Part shown: positions 9,340-18,301 of the stretch, in pieces | Position numbering within the stretch: the first letter of the stretch is position 1 | Layout: each line of letters starts with the position of its first letter | Assembly (NCBI GenBank): GCA_030348385.1 | Contig: JAUCFP010000006.1 | Coordinates: 4,677,501-4,741,500 of the forward strand | Source of the DNA: Cytobacillus sp. NJ13 | GTDB lineage: Bacteria; Bacillota; Bacilli; Bacillales; Cytobacillaceae | Reading direction: 5' to 3' | Length of the DNA: 64,000 nucleotides | The notes under the pieces: model-generated | Told to the model about the DNA's origin: nothing | Database searches by the model: none | The model's input: only the letters and a program-made list of their open reading frames with translations | Made by a program: the position numbers and the translations under genes

Positions 9340-10419
9340 GTGGACAAGCCTAAAAGCGAAAAAACGATCACAATTAAGATTAATGGCAAGGACCGTCCGT
9401 TTCAGGAGAAAAAGGAAGAAATGCAGGAGAAAGCATGGGATCCGAGACAGCTGGATAGACAGAAAAAGCAGGAACAAACTGAATTTTTCGCAACCATACA
9501 AACAGCGGCCGGTAAAGAGGCGGATGACAGCTTCGACTGGATTCTGCCTGAGGAAGCGGAAGATGCGGATATAAAGGAATATAAAAAAGCAGCTCCTCCT
9601 AAATCACCATCTAAAAATGGGCTGAGCAAACTGGCTAAAAAATTCCAGGGGAGAAATAAGCAAGGTTTCTTAACATCCATTATTCTGGCTGTCTTTTTTG
9701 CTGTACTGCTCGGGACCAGCTTCGGATTCATCATGCTGAAGCTTGTATTTACCGATCAGGCAGCCGAAACTGTGGCACCTCCAAGTAATGAAGCTCCGGC
9801 AGCATCAAATCAGCAGACTCCCGCTGCAGCTGCAGCTTTAGAGACACTAACAGCATACGTAGTTCAAGGCGGGGTTTTCTCAAACAGTGAAGCAGCACAG
9901 CAAATCCAGGAAGCTAACTCACAAAAGGGAGTCTATAGCCAATCAATAAATATAGGTGAGCAGACTTTTCTTTTTTTAGGGGTATCCGGAAGCCTTGATC
10001 AGGCTAAGGAAATAGGTGCGGATCTAAAAAGCAAAGGGATTGATGTATTTGCAAAAGAAGTTGCCTTTGAAGGTAAAGCACTTGAAGGGCTGAATGCCGA
10101 AGAGAAAAAACTGGCTGAAAATGCTCCTGCTTTTTATCAAAGCCTTTCAGAAGGTGCAGCCAGTGCCTCTCTCGGCAGCTCTATAACTCCTGAGGCGGCT
10201 GAGGAAATAAAAAATCATAGCAAGGCAGTGAATGATCTGCCGGCCGATCAAATTAAAAATAAAAGCCTGATTTCTATAAGAGAAGAACTTTTGGATGCTT
10301 CGAAGCAAATAGACACATACCAGCAGGCAGGTGATTCTGCATCAGCCGGTAAAATTCAGGAGCACCTGCTGGCGTTTCTTGCAGCTTATCAGACTTTGCT
10401 GCAGTCAGACGGGCAGTAA
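9340..10419 (+). CDS. spoIIB: Stage II sporulation protein B (SPOR domain)
   Basis: A 359-residue bitopic membrane protein. The N-terminal ~110 residues are charged and cytoplasmic, one transmembrane helix spans about 110-133, and an Ala/Pro/Gln linker leads to a SPOR-type region near 165-235 (Y-V-V-Q-G-G-V-F and F-L-F-L-G-V-S-G). Position between comC and maf is that of B. subtilis spoIIB, which aids septal peptidoglycan thinning at engulfment. GTG 9340 is chosen because AAGGAGG lies seven bases upstream; an overlapping ATG one base earlier is out of frame. Assignment combines domain layout with synteny. Confidence 0.88.
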   Translation: MDKPKSEKTITIKINGKDRPFQEKKEEMQEKAWDPRQLDRQKKQEQTEFFATIQTAAGKEADDSFDWILPEEAEDADIKEYKKAAPPKSPSKNGLSKLAKKFQGRNKQGFLTSIILAVFFAVLLGTSFGFIMLKLVFTDQAAETVAPPSNEAPAASNQQTPAAAAALETLTAYVVQGGVFSNSEAAQQIQEANSQKGVYSQSINIGEQTFLFLGVSGSLDQAKEIGADLKSKGIDVFAKEVAFEGKALEGLNAEEKKLAENAPAFYQSLSEGAASASLGSSITPEAAEEIKNHSKAVNDLPADQIKNKSLISIREELLDASKQIDTYQQAGDSASAGKIQEHLLAFLAAYQTLLQSDGQ

Positions 10420-10488
10420 GGACCCGGCATATTGTGCCATAATAATATCCGATTCGAATATTTTCTGGGAAATATCACATATTAAATG

Positions 10489-10526
10489 GAGTCTGTTCGG
10501 GAAATTTAGACAGACTCTTTCTTTTG
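10489..10526 (+). terminator. Terminator after spoIIB
   Basis: GAGTCTGT (10489-10496) pairs with ACAGACTC (10510-10517), followed by TTTCTTTT. Confidence 0.85.
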
Positions 10527-10650
10527 TCATTATTCGATAATTTATGATAAAAATATCTATAAATTACCTCTTTAAAATTGTTTGTCTGGCAATTTTTTGA
10601 TACGATTAACCTGTATCTCCCAATATGATACATAAAGGTAAGGTGATTAC

Positions 10651-11220
10651 ATGCAAAACCTCATTTTAGCCTCTTCTTCCCCGCGGCGAAAAGAACTTCT
10701 TGAAAATCTTCATTTGCAATTTGAAGTCTCCAGCAGTGATGTCGATGAAAGTTTTGATCCAGTGCTGTCACCAGGAGAGATCGTGAAGGAGCTTGCCCAT
10801 AGAAAGGCACAGGCTATATTTAATAAACATCCTGATTCATATGTAATTGGCTCAGATACAGTTGTAGTTAAAGACAGCAATGTTTTAGGAAAGCCAGGCA
10901 GCAGCAAGGAAGCCTTCAGGATGCTTAAAAGTCTGTCTGGAACCACCCATTCTGTTTACACAGGTGTATCCATCGTGGCGCCTGAAAATGTAATTACATT
11001 TTATGAAAAAACCGATGTGGTGTTCTGGGAGTTAACGGATGAAGAAATTAACTCTTATATTGGCACCGGTGAACCATTTGACAAGGCAGGAGCATATGGG
11101 ATACAAGGCATTGGCAGCATGCTTGTAAAAAGCATAACCGGAGATTATTTCTCTGTTGTCGGCCTTCCTGTCTCCAGAACGGTTCGTGAATTAAGGAAAG
11201 CGGGGTATTCGCTTACTTAA
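10651..11220 (+). CDS. maf: Maf nucleoside-triphosphate pyrophosphatase
   Basis: A 189-residue Maf-family protein, a house-cleaning pyrophosphatase for dTTP/UTP and modified nucleotides and linked to septum formation in B. subtilis. The N-terminal signature L-A-S-S-S-P-R-R-K-E-L-L is at residues 5-16, and S-D-T-V-V and F-D-K-A-G-A-Y-G-I-Q are present. ATG 10651 follows AAGGTGA at good spacing. radC starts 51 nt downstream, the conserved maf-radC-mreB order. Confidence 0.95.
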   Translation: MQNLILASSSPRRKELLENLHLQFEVSSSDVDESFDPVLSPGEIVKELAHRKAQAIFNKHPDSYVIGSDTVVVKDSNVLGKPGSSKEAFRMLKSLSGTTHSVYTGVSIVAPENVITFYEKTDVVFWELTDEEINSYIGTGEPFDKAGAYGIQGIGSMLVKSITGDYFSVVGLPVSRTVRELRKAGYSLT

Positions 11221-11271
11221 TATACATTTTTCATCTTCAGCTCCCTGGCCCCAGAGTTTAGGGAGGAAAAT

Positions 11272-11961
11272 ATGCAAACGGATACTCTATTGATTAAAGA
11301 TTTCCCTCAAGATGAACGCCCTCGTGAGCGCTTTGTCCAAAATGGTCCGCAAAGCTTATCCATTCACGAACTGATAGCGATATTACTCAGAACGGGCACG
11401 AAAGATGAATCTGTTCTGCAACTAGCGAATAGGCTTCTTACCCATTTTGAAGGACTCCGGCTATTAAAGGATGCGTCCCTGGATGAAATAACGGCCATTA
11501 AAGGAATAGGATCTGCAAAGGCAATTCAGCTGCTGGCAGCAGTTGAAATCGGCCGGAGGATTTCCAATCTCACATATGACGACAGATATATTATCCGTTC
11601 TCCTGAGGATGGAGCAAATTATGTTATGCATGATATGCGATTCCTGTCTCAGGAACATTTTGTATGCCTTTATTTAAATACAAAAAATCAGGTGCTGCAT
11701 AAGCAGACCATCTTTATTGGAAGCCTGAATGCTTCAATTGTTCATCCGAGAGAGGTCTTTAAAGAGGCATTCCGCAGGTCGGCTGCGTCCATTATCTGTA
11801 TTCATAATCATCCGAGCGGTGACCCGACTCCAAGCCGGGAAGATATTGAAGTAACCAAGAGACTTGCGGAGTCCGGAAAAATAATTGGCATCGATGTGCT
11901 GGACCATCTTATCATCGGTGAAAATAAATTTGTCAGTTTAAAGGAAAAAGGGTATTTATAA
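11272..11961 (+). CDS. radC: RadC family JAB/MPN-domain protein
   Basis: A 229-residue protein with an N-terminal helix-hairpin-helix-like region (I-K-G-I-G-S-A-K-A) and a C-terminal JAMM metalloprotease-like domain with H-N-H-P-S-G-D-P and a downstream aspartate. The historical link of RadC to DNA repair is weak and its biochemical role is not settled. ATG 11272 follows GGGAGGAAAAT. The position before mreB is conserved (B. subtilis ysxA). Confidence 0.93.
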   Translation: MQTDTLLIKDFPQDERPRERFVQNGPQSLSIHELIAILLRTGTKDESVLQLANRLLTHFEGLRLLKDASLDEITAIKGIGSAKAIQLLAAVEIGRRISNLTYDDRYIIRSPEDGANYVMHDMRFLSQEHFVCLYLNTKNQVLHKQTIFIGSLNASIVHPREVFKEAFRRSAASIICIHNHPSGDPTPSREDIEVTKRLAESGKIIGIDVLDHLIIGENKFVSLKEKGYL

Positions 11962-12121
11962 CACTATGTTTTTATTTGACGTTGCGCTATAATATTGGTT
12001 ATGATTTTTGAGATGCCTTGCTTTTTGGAGGCTCATTGTACTAGAAAAATTAAAGAAAATTCCATTAAAATACCTTACTTAGGAAAATGAGCAATTTGTA
12101 TCAGAAAGGGAGATACCATTT

Positions 12122-13144
12122 ATGTTTGGAATCGGTACTAGAGACCTTGGAATAGATTTAGGAACAGCTAATACACTTGTCTATGTGAAAGGAAAAGGAA
12201 TTGTTGTCAGAGAGCCGTCAGTAGTAGCACTGCAGACAGATACTAAAAATATTGTAGCAGTCGGCAATGACGCGAAAAATATGATCGGCCGTACACCCGG
12301 CAATATTGTCGCTCTGCGTCCAATGAAGGATGGCGTAATTGCGGATTATGAAACAACCGCTGTCATGATGAAATATTATATTAAACAGGCTAATAAAAAT
12401 AAGAGCTTCTTTTCAGGTAAGCCATATGTAATGGTATGTGTGCCATCCGGCATTACAGCCGTTGAAGAACGTGCTGTAGTCGATGCCACCCGCCAGGCAG
12501 GGGCACGCGATGCCTATACCATCGAAGAGCCGTTTGCCGCTGCAATCGGGGCTAATCTTCCTGTTTGGGAACCGACAGGAAGCATGGTGGTCGATATCGG
12601 GGGAGGTACTACCGAAGTAGCCATCATTTCCTTGGGCGGAATTGTTACGAGCCAATCCATCCGCATTGCCGGTGATGAAATGGATGACGCGATCATCAAT
12701 TATATCCGCAAAAATTATAATTTAATGATTGGTGACCGTACAGCAGAAACGATTAAAGTGGAAGTGGGTTCTGCTGGAGATCCGGAAGGCGTCGAAAACA
12801 TGGAAATTCGCGGCCGCGATCTGCTGACGGGCCTGCCAAAAACAATTGAAATTACTGCTGAAGAAATTTCAAAAGCCTTGAATGATACAGTTTATGCAAT
12901 TGTGGATGCAGTAAAAAATACTCTTGAAAAAACTCCTCCTGAACTGGCGGCAGATATTATGGACCGAGGTATTGTACTTACTGGCGGGGGAGCGCTTCTC
13001 CGCAACCTGGATAAAGTAATCAGCGAAGAAACGAAAATGCCTGTCCTTATTGCAGAAAACCCATTGGACTGTGTCGCAATAGGTACTGGAAAAGCTCTTG
13101 ACCATATCGATTTATTCAAAACGAAAGCTAAAGAATCCAGATAA
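12122..13144 (+). CDS. mreB: Rod-shape determining actin-like protein MreB
   Basis: A 340-residue bacterial actin that forms membrane-bound filaments guiding the elongasome. Phosphate-binding D-L-G-T-A-N-T lies near residues 12-18, [10 protein letters not shown] near 158-167 and T-G-G-G-A-L-L near 288. ATG 12122 follows AAAGGGAGAT. A 160-nt gap after radC holds TTGACG and TATAAT-like sequence, so a separate promoter is likely. mreC and mreD follow. Confidence 0.97.
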   Translation: MFGIGTRDLGIDLGTANTLVYVKGKGIVVREPSVVALQTDTKNIVAVGNDAKNMIGRTPGNIVALRPMKDGVIADYETTAVMMKYYIKQANKNKSFFSGKPYVMVCVPSGITAVEERAVVDATRQAGARDAYTIEEPFAAAIGANLPVWEPTGSMVVDIGGGTTEVAIISLGGIVTSQSIRIAGDEMDDAIINYIRKNYNLMIGDRTAETIKVEVGSAGDPEGVENMEIRGRDLLTGLPKTIEITAEEISKALNDTVYAIVDAVKNTLEKTPPELAADIMDRGIVLTGGGALLRNLDKVISEETKMPVLIAENPLDCVAIGTGKALDHIDLFKTKAKESR

Positions 13145-13171
13145 ATAGAAGCCTGAATAAGAAAATGATAA

Positions 13172-13219
13172 AGCCCATTCACTTCTTAAAAAGTGCATGG
13201 GCTCAAATTTGGTTTTTTT
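13172..13219 (+). terminator. Hairpin between mreB and mreC
   Basis: AGCCCAT (13172-13178) pairs with ATGGGCT (13197-13203), with an inner ACTT/AAGT pairing. A run of T comes only ten bases later, so this may attenuate rather than fully stop read-through into mreCD. Confidence 0.6.
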
Positions 13220-13322
13220 CTTGAACCTTAAATGATAATTTCGCAGATATATGTTATATTTTGTTGAGCAGCGCCTTAATGGCACAATTTTTCCTGAAAA
13301 AATACTAATCGAGGTGTAACGG

Positions 13323-14207
13323 ATGCCACAGTTCTTTCTGAACAAACGCCTGATTATTTTGCTTGTCAGCATTATTATTCTCGTGGCATTGATTGGATTT
13401 TCTTTAAAAGATAGAGAAAATTTGACCTGGCCTGAACAATTTTTAAAAGATACTACCGGGTTTATACAAAATGCTGTTTCCAGCCCTGTGAATTATGTGG
13501 CAGGATTCTTTGAAAATGTCGAAGACTTGCAAAATACATACAAAGAAAATAAAGAGCTAAAGACAAGGCTGGATGAACTTGCACGCCTTGAGTCTGAGGT
13601 TCAGCGGCTGAAAAAAGACAATACAGAACTTCGTGAGATTCTGGATAAGAAAGACTCTTTAAGTGAATTTGAGCCAAAGCAGGCAACTGTTATAGGAAGA
13701 AATCCCGACAGATGGCATGAATTGCTTATCATTAATAAAGGGAAAAATGCTGGCATTGAACCGAACATGGCTGTCATTACGTCTAAAGGCCTGATCGGCA
13801 AAGTGAAAAGCAGCAATACCTTTACTTCAACAGTTCAGCTTCTTAGTTCAATGGACCCGACAAATCGCATCTCTGCTAAAATTCAGGCAGGCGAGAATAA
13901 CTTTTTTGGTCTGATTGAAGGCTACGATAAAGAAAAAGGTCTTCTTTTGCTTAAGCGAATTCCTTATGATGCAAAGGTAAAAAAGGATCAAAACGTTATT
14001 ACATCAGGTCTGGGCGGTGTCTTTCCTGAGAGCCTTCCGATTGGGAAGGTTGTTGATGTTGTTCCTGATGAATTTGGTCTTACGCAGACCGCCTATGTTA
14101 AGCCGGGGGCAGATTTCTATGATATTGGACATGTAATGGTCGTTAAAAGAGGTGCTTTACAGCCTGAACTAATGGAAATGGTTGATGAGAAGGAGGAGGA
14201 ACTGTGA
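13323..14207 (+). CDS. mreC: Rod-shape determining protein MreC
   Basis: A 294-residue bitopic protein: short cytoplasmic tail, one transmembrane helix (about residues 9-26), a coiled coil near 70-110 and the extracytoplasmic beta-barrel domain thereafter, ending in a Glu-rich tail. MreC couples MreB to the peptidoglycan synthases. ATG 13323 follows CGAGGTGTAACGG. The last four bases overlap the mreD start, implying translational coupling. Confidence 0.95.
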   Translation: MPQFFLNKRLIILLVSIIILVALIGFSLKDRENLTWPEQFLKDTTGFIQNAVSSPVNYVAGFFENVEDLQNTYKENKELKTRLDELARLESEVQRLKKDNTELREILDKKDSLSEFEPKQATVIGRNPDRWHELLIINKGKNAGIEPNMAVITSKGLIGKVKSSNTFTSTVQLLSSMDPTNRISAKIQAGENNFFGLIEGYDKEKGLLLLKRIPYDAKVKKDQNVITSGLGGVFPESLPIGKVVDVVPDEFGLTQTAYVKPGADFYDIGHVMVVKRGALQPELMEMVDEKEEEL

Positions 14208-14719
14208 GAAGATTCCTTCTTCCACTCATACTCCTGGCCTTATTTATCGGTGAAAGCATATTTGTTCAATTAACTCCGCATGATTTGTTAGGCAGCGGAA
14301 AAATAGCAGTTCCCCGTTTCCTGATGGCCGGATTGCTTTTTTTGACCATTTTTGGCTCAAGAAAGCACGGAATTCTTTACGGCTTATTATTCGGCTTGCT
14401 TTTTGATATTGTGTACGTGGAAATTATTGGCGTTTACCTGTTTCTATTTCCAGTCATTGCTTTTATTACAACCAAACTAATGAAAATTCTTCAGACGAAT
14501 ATGGCTATGGCTTCCATCATTGTGCTCTTAGGCATCACTCTTCTTGAGGCCGGTGTCTACCAGATGAACTTATTAATTCACCATACTGATATGGTCTTTG
14601 CAGCCTTTCTTTCGTCCCGTCTCGTGCCAACTCTGATATTAAATGCCATTTTCATTATATTAGCTGTTTATCCATTTAAAAGACTTTCTGAAAAATTTGC
14701 AGATAGCTTAAACGACTAA
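14204..14719 (+). CDS. mreD: Rod-shape determining membrane protein MreD
   Basis: A 171-residue integral membrane protein with five or six hydrophobic helices, the MreD family pattern. GTG 14204 overlaps the mreC stop by four bases and is preceded by GAAGGAGGAGG. MreD works with MreC and RodA/PBP2 in side-wall synthesis. The operon is closed by a perfect palindromic terminator. Confidence 0.93.
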   Translation: MRRFLLPLILLALFIGESIFVQLTPHDLLGSGKIAVPRFLMAGLLFLTIFGSRKHGILYGLLFGLLFDIVYVEIIGVYLFLFPVIAFITTKLMKILQTNMAMASIIVLLGITLLEAGVYQMNLLIHHTDMVFAAFLSSRLVPTLILNAIFIILAVYPFKRLSEKFADSLND

Positions 14720-14751
14720 CCGTTTGAAGTGATATAATTTCACAATTCATT

Positions 14752-14785
14752 TTAAAAGAAACCGGATTAATCCGGTTTCTTTTAA
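14752..14785. terminator. 34-bp perfect palindrome after mreD
   Basis: Bases 14752-14768 are the exact reverse complement of 14769-14785, giving a stem of GAAACCGGATT flanked by A and T tracts. It would act as a terminator on either strand. Confidence 0.85.
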
Positions 14786-14991
14786 ATGAATAATTTTTAG
14801 GAAAAAAGGAATTTAGAAGGTTTCTGTCGAATTCTACCTTTATGGGCAAATTGGATAGGGATAATTGACATAATTTGTTTTTAAAAGAATGGCCCTGCGG
14901 CTGTTTGAAAAAATAGCAGTTTATGGACTGCTTTAAAATAGAGTGCCAACAGCACTTATGTGTTTCTTATCATTGAGGTGAACATCTTGAA

Positions 14992-15669
14992 ATGAAAAAA
15001 AACCAAAACGTTACAATAAAAGGTACGAAAGATGGTTTGACTTTGCATCTCGATGATTCCTGTTCATATGGAGAGCTGAAGAAAGAACTTGATAGAAAGC
15101 TTTCAGAAAACTCCAGATCTGTTGAAGACCGGCTCCTTTCAGTGAGGGTACAAGTCGGCAACCGTTATCTCACAGAAGAGCAGCAGGAAGAATTGAAGGA
15201 GTTAATCAGGCAAAAGAAGAACCTGATCGTTGAGTCTATAAGCTCCAATGTCATTACCAAAGAAGAAGCTGAAAAACAGAAGGAAGAAAACGAAATTGTA
15301 TCTGTGGCGAAGGTGATTCGTTCCGGGCAGGTTCTCGAAGTGGCGGGAGATCTGCTTCTTATCGGAGATGTAAATCCCGGGGGCACTGTCATGGCTGGAG
15401 GAAACATCTTTATAATGGGGGCGCTAAAAGGCATAGCCCATGCCGGATGCCATGGGAATAAGGAAGCCGTGGTCGTTGCTTCGCTTATGAAACCATCCCA
15501 ATTAAGGATCAGCAATTGTATTAACCGGGCTCCTGACAAGGATCAGGATGACGAAAAAAGAGAAATGGAATGTGCTTACATAGATAAAGATGATCAAATT
15601 ACCGTAGATAGATTACAAGTATTAATGCATCTAAGACCTAATATTACTAGATTGCAAGGGGGAAGCTAG
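14992..15669 (+). CDS. minC: Septum site-determining protein MinC
   Basis: A 225-residue FtsZ-polymerisation inhibitor. The N-terminal domain covers about 1-105 and the C-terminal beta-helix about 110-215, with [18 protein letters not shown] and the [10 protein letters not shown] turn. ATG 14992 has GAGGTGA upstream with a slightly long spacer. It is one base from minD, forming the minCD operon next to mreBCD as in B. subtilis. The 270-nt gap before it shows no clear promoter beyond a TTGACA at about 14867. Confidence 0.96.
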   Translation: MKKNQNVTIKGTKDGLTLHLDDSCSYGELKKELDRKLSENSRSVEDRLLSVRVQVGNRYLTEEQQEELKELIRQKKNLIVESISSNVITKEEAEKQKEENEIVSVAKVIRSGQVLEVAGDLLLIGDVNPGGTVMAGGNIFIMGALKGIAHAGCHGNKEAVVVASLMKPSQLRISNCINRAPDKDQDDEKREMECAYIDKDDQITVDRLQVLMHLRPNITRLQGGS

Positions 15670-15670
15670 G

Positions 15671-16474
15671 ATGGGAGAAGCGATTGTCATTACGTCCGGA
15701 AAAGGCGGAGTCGGAAAAACGACTACTTCCGCAAATGTAGGTACTGCTCTGGCCCTTCAGGGGAAAAGAGTGTGCCTGGTGGATACAGACATTGGCCTTC
15801 GAAATCTTGATGTGGTGATGGGACTGGAAAACCGCATTATTTATGATCTGGTCGATGTAGTCGAAGGCCGGTGCAAAATACATCAGGCTGTTGTTAAAGA
15901 TAAACGGTTTGATGATTTGCTGTATTTGCTTCCTGCTGCTCAAACAAGTGATAAGACGGCTGTTACACCAGAACAGATGAAAAAGCTGGTCGACGAGTTA
16001 AAGCAGGATTATGACTATATTGTCATAGACTGCCCTGCTGGAATTGAGCAGGGGTACAAAAATGCTGTTGCCGGTGCAGATAAAGCAATTGTTGTTACCA
16101 CACCTGAAGTTTCAGCCGTGCGTGATGCTGACCGGATTATCGGCTTGCTTGAAAAAGAGGAAAATGTAGAGGCTCCAAAACTGATAATAAATAGAATTAG
16201 AAGCCATATGATGAAAAATGGCGACATGCTCGATGTCGATGAAATAACCGCACATTTGTCGATTGATTTAATTGGAATTGTGGCAGATGATGATGAAGTG
16301 ATCAAGGCCTCCAATCATGGTGAGCCTATTGCTTTAAATCCTAACAGCAAAGCTTCTGTTGCTTACCGAAATATCGCCAGACGCATACTTGGTGAAGCTG
16401 TTCCGCTACAGCCTCTTGAAGAAGAGAACAAAGGTGTATTCTCAAAACTAAAAAAGTTTTTTGGTGTTAAATAA
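15671..16474 (+). CDS. minD: Septum site-determining ATPase MinD
   Basis: A 267-residue ParA/MinD-type ATPase that recruits MinC to the membrane. The deviant Walker A G-K-G-G-V-G-K-T-T is at residues 10-18 and the Walker B-like I-D-C-P-A-G is intact. The C-terminus F-S-K-L-K-K-F-F-G is the amphipathic membrane-targeting helix. ATG 15671 follows AAGGGGGAAGCTAGG. Confidence 0.97.
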   Translation: MGEAIVITSGKGGVGKTTTSANVGTALALQGKRVCLVDTDIGLRNLDVVMGLENRIIYDLVDVVEGRCKIHQAVVKDKRFDDLLYLLPAAQTSDKTAVTPEQMKKLVDELKQDYDYIVIDCPAGIEQGYKNAVAGADKAIVVTTPEVSAVRDADRIIGLLEKEENVEAPKLIINRIRSHMMKNGDMLDVDEITAHLSIDLIGIVADDDEVIKASNHGEPIALNPNSKASVAYRNIARRILGEAVPLQPLEEENKGVFSKLKKFFGVK

Positions 16475-16492
16475 TTGAAATTTATTGAACTT

Positions 16493-16525
16493 AAGCCGGG
16501 GAGCCTTCTCCGGTTTATTTTTTTA
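16493..16525 (+). terminator. Terminator after minD
   Basis: AAGCCGG-GGAG and CTCC-GGTTT form a hairpin with a 4-nt loop and a two-base bulge, followed by a T-rich tract. Confidence 0.65.
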
Positions 16526-16611
16526 TCTCAGACACCCACTTCAAGTCATACTCTATTTGGACAACTCATAAACTTGTACAAATAGAGCTATATAGAAATG
16601 GTGGGGATATT

Positions 16612-17388
16612 ATGAATTCAAGAGCGGATGAAATACGCAAGAGAATCGAGCGGAGAAAAAAGGAGAAAGAAAGATTCTCAAACAAGAGAGACTCAACTGT
16701 TCTTTGGACAGAAGATGAAGAGCGGTATGGGTTTAATAAGCTGCCTTCATACGAGAGCAACCTCGATGAGGGAAATCACCCCTTATTTCGAAAGGAACTA
16801 TTTCTTTTCAAATTGCTTGCTTCTGCCTGTATTTTTTTATTCGCTGCTATTCTTTTTAAAAACCAGGCTGCGACATTTGATCCTGCAAGAGACTTTGTAA
16901 AGGCAGCCATGGAGAAAGATTTTCAATTCGCCGCGGTTTCCGGCTGGTATGAGGAACAATTTGGAAAACCACTGGCCCTGCTTCCATTTTCAGATGGTAA
17001 AAAAGATGAAAAGAACGTTGAAGAAAACAGTGAGTATGCATTGCCTGCTTCTGCAAAAATCCTGGAAGACTTTAATGATAATGGACAGAGAATAACGATC
17101 GAAACAGGAAAGGAAGCTTCCATTGAAGCAATGAGTGAAGGGCTTGTGCGGTTTGCTGGAAAGAAAGATGGTTTCGGAAATACGGTCATTATTCAGCATG
17201 GTGATAAAAGTGAGTCCTGGTATGGCAATTTGGCTGAAATTAATGTGAATTTATATCAATATGTTGAAAAAGGAACCGGTATAGGCACGGCAGGTGACGC
17301 CAATGATGGAGAAAAAGGCTCTTTTTATTTCGCGATAAAAAAAGATGATGATTTTATAGATCCGATCCAGGTGATCCCATTTGAATAA
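16612..17388 (+). CDS. spoIVFA: Stage IV sporulation protein FA (M23-like)
   Basis: A 258-residue protein with a charged N-terminal cytoplasmic region, one transmembrane helix at about residues 64-80 and a C-terminal lysostaphin/M23-like domain (G-F-G-N-T-V-I-I-Q-H, W-Y-G-N-L). SpoIVFA holds and inhibits SpoIVFB in the outer forespore membrane until the signal from SpoIVB. ATG 16612 follows GGTGGGGATATT. It overlaps spoIVFB by eight bases, which supports both assignments. Confidence 0.93.
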   Translation: MNSRADEIRKRIERRKKEKERFSNKRDSTVLWTEDEERYGFNKLPSYESNLDEGNHPLFRKELFLFKLLASACIFLFAAILFKNQAATFDPARDFVKAAMEKDFQFAAVSGWYEEQFGKPLALLPFSDGKKDEKNVEENSEYALPASAKILEDFNDNGQRITIETGKEASIEAMSEGLVRFAGKKDGFGNTVIIQHGDKSESWYGNLAEINVNLYQYVEKGTGIGTAGDANDGEKGSFYFAIKKDDDFIDPIQVIPFE

Positions 17389-18247
17389 AATAACAGGATT
17401 AATTAAACATATTCATATTCATCCTTTGTTATGGGCCATTATCGGACTATCTGTCGCGACTGCTCATTTTATGGAATTATGCATGCTGCTCCTGATTATC
17501 TTCGTTCATGAAATGGGCCATGCAGCTGCAGCATCCTTTTATTCCTGGAGAATAAAAAAGATTGCCCTATTGCCATTTGGCGGCGTAGCGGAAATGGATG
17601 AACACGGAAACCGGCCGCTGAAAGAGGAGATCGTAGTCATTATAGCAGGGCCGCTTCAGCATATTTGGATGATGGGGGCGGCGCTGTTATTTTATGAGCT
17701 CTCCTTTGTATCTGCTGATATTTTTCACCTGTTTATTCAGTTTAATTTAATGATACTGATTTTTAATCTGCTCCCTGTCTGGCCATTGGATGGAGGAAAG
17801 CTTGTTTTTTTATGGCTTTCTCTTAATCAGGCATTTCCGGAAGCGCATAGAAAAACACTTTTCATTTCGGCTGCGGGTCTAATCAGTTTCATTATATTAA
17901 CTTTGCTGACCTCTCCTGTTAACTTGAATATATGGGTAGTCCTCGCTTTTTTGGTGTTTTCGCTATATCATGAATGGAAGCAGAGCCGATTCATATTTAT
18001 CCGTTTTCTCCTCGAAAGATACTATGGGAAGCACAGCGACTTTCGGACATTAAAACCAATCGTTGTAAGAGAGGAAGAATTGGTTATTGACGTTCTGGAA
18101 AGATTTCAGCGAGGATGCAAACACCCAATCATAGTTGAAAAGGACGGGAAAGAGAAGGGTGCTTTAGATGAAAATGAACTGCTGCATGCGTGCTTTGCAG
18201 AAAAAGTGCTGACTGCTAAAATTGGAGATTTGCTTTATGTTTACTGA
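17381..18247 (+). CDS. spoIVFB: Intramembrane metalloprotease SpoIVFB (pro-sigma-K processing)
   Basis: A 288-residue site-2-protease-family membrane enzyme that cleaves pro-sigma-K in the mother cell. The zinc motif H-E-M-G-H is at residues 43-47 and the third ligand lies in N-L-L-P-V-W-P-L-D-G-G-K near residue 137, matching the known H43/E44/H47/D137 arrangement. A C-terminal CBS-like domain follows (about 215-288). The start is TTG 17381, inside spoIVFA, with GATCCAGGTGATCC upstream. Translational coupling to its inhibitor is inferred. Confidence 0.95.
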   Translation: MNKITGLIKHIHIHPLLWAIIGLSVATAHFMELCMLLLIIFVHEMGHAAAASFYSWRIKKIALLPFGGVAEMDEHGNRPLKEEIVVIIAGPLQHIWMMGAALLFYELSFVSADIFHLFIQFNLMILIFNLLPVWPLDGGKLVFLWLSLNQAFPEAHRKTLFISAAGLISFIILTLLTSPVNLNIWVVLAFLVFSLYHEWKQSRFIFIRFLLERYYGKHSDFRTLKPIVVREEELVIDVLERFQRGCKHPIIVEKDGKEKGALDENELLHACFAEKVLTAKIGDLLYVY

Positions 18248-18301
18248 AGAGCTAGTTTTTATTAACGTGAATAAATAATGTTTTAAAGTGAGGAAATAGT
18301 T

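Noticed and set aside
9299..9574. 91-codon Arg/Lys-rich plus-strand frame at the start of spoIIB
   Set aside because: It overlaps the spoIIB N-terminus in another frame and is explained by AAG/AGA-rich coding sequence.
14860..14890. TTGACA before minC as a promoter
   Set aside because: No acceptable -10 box lies at 16-18 bp, so a promoter could not be supported.
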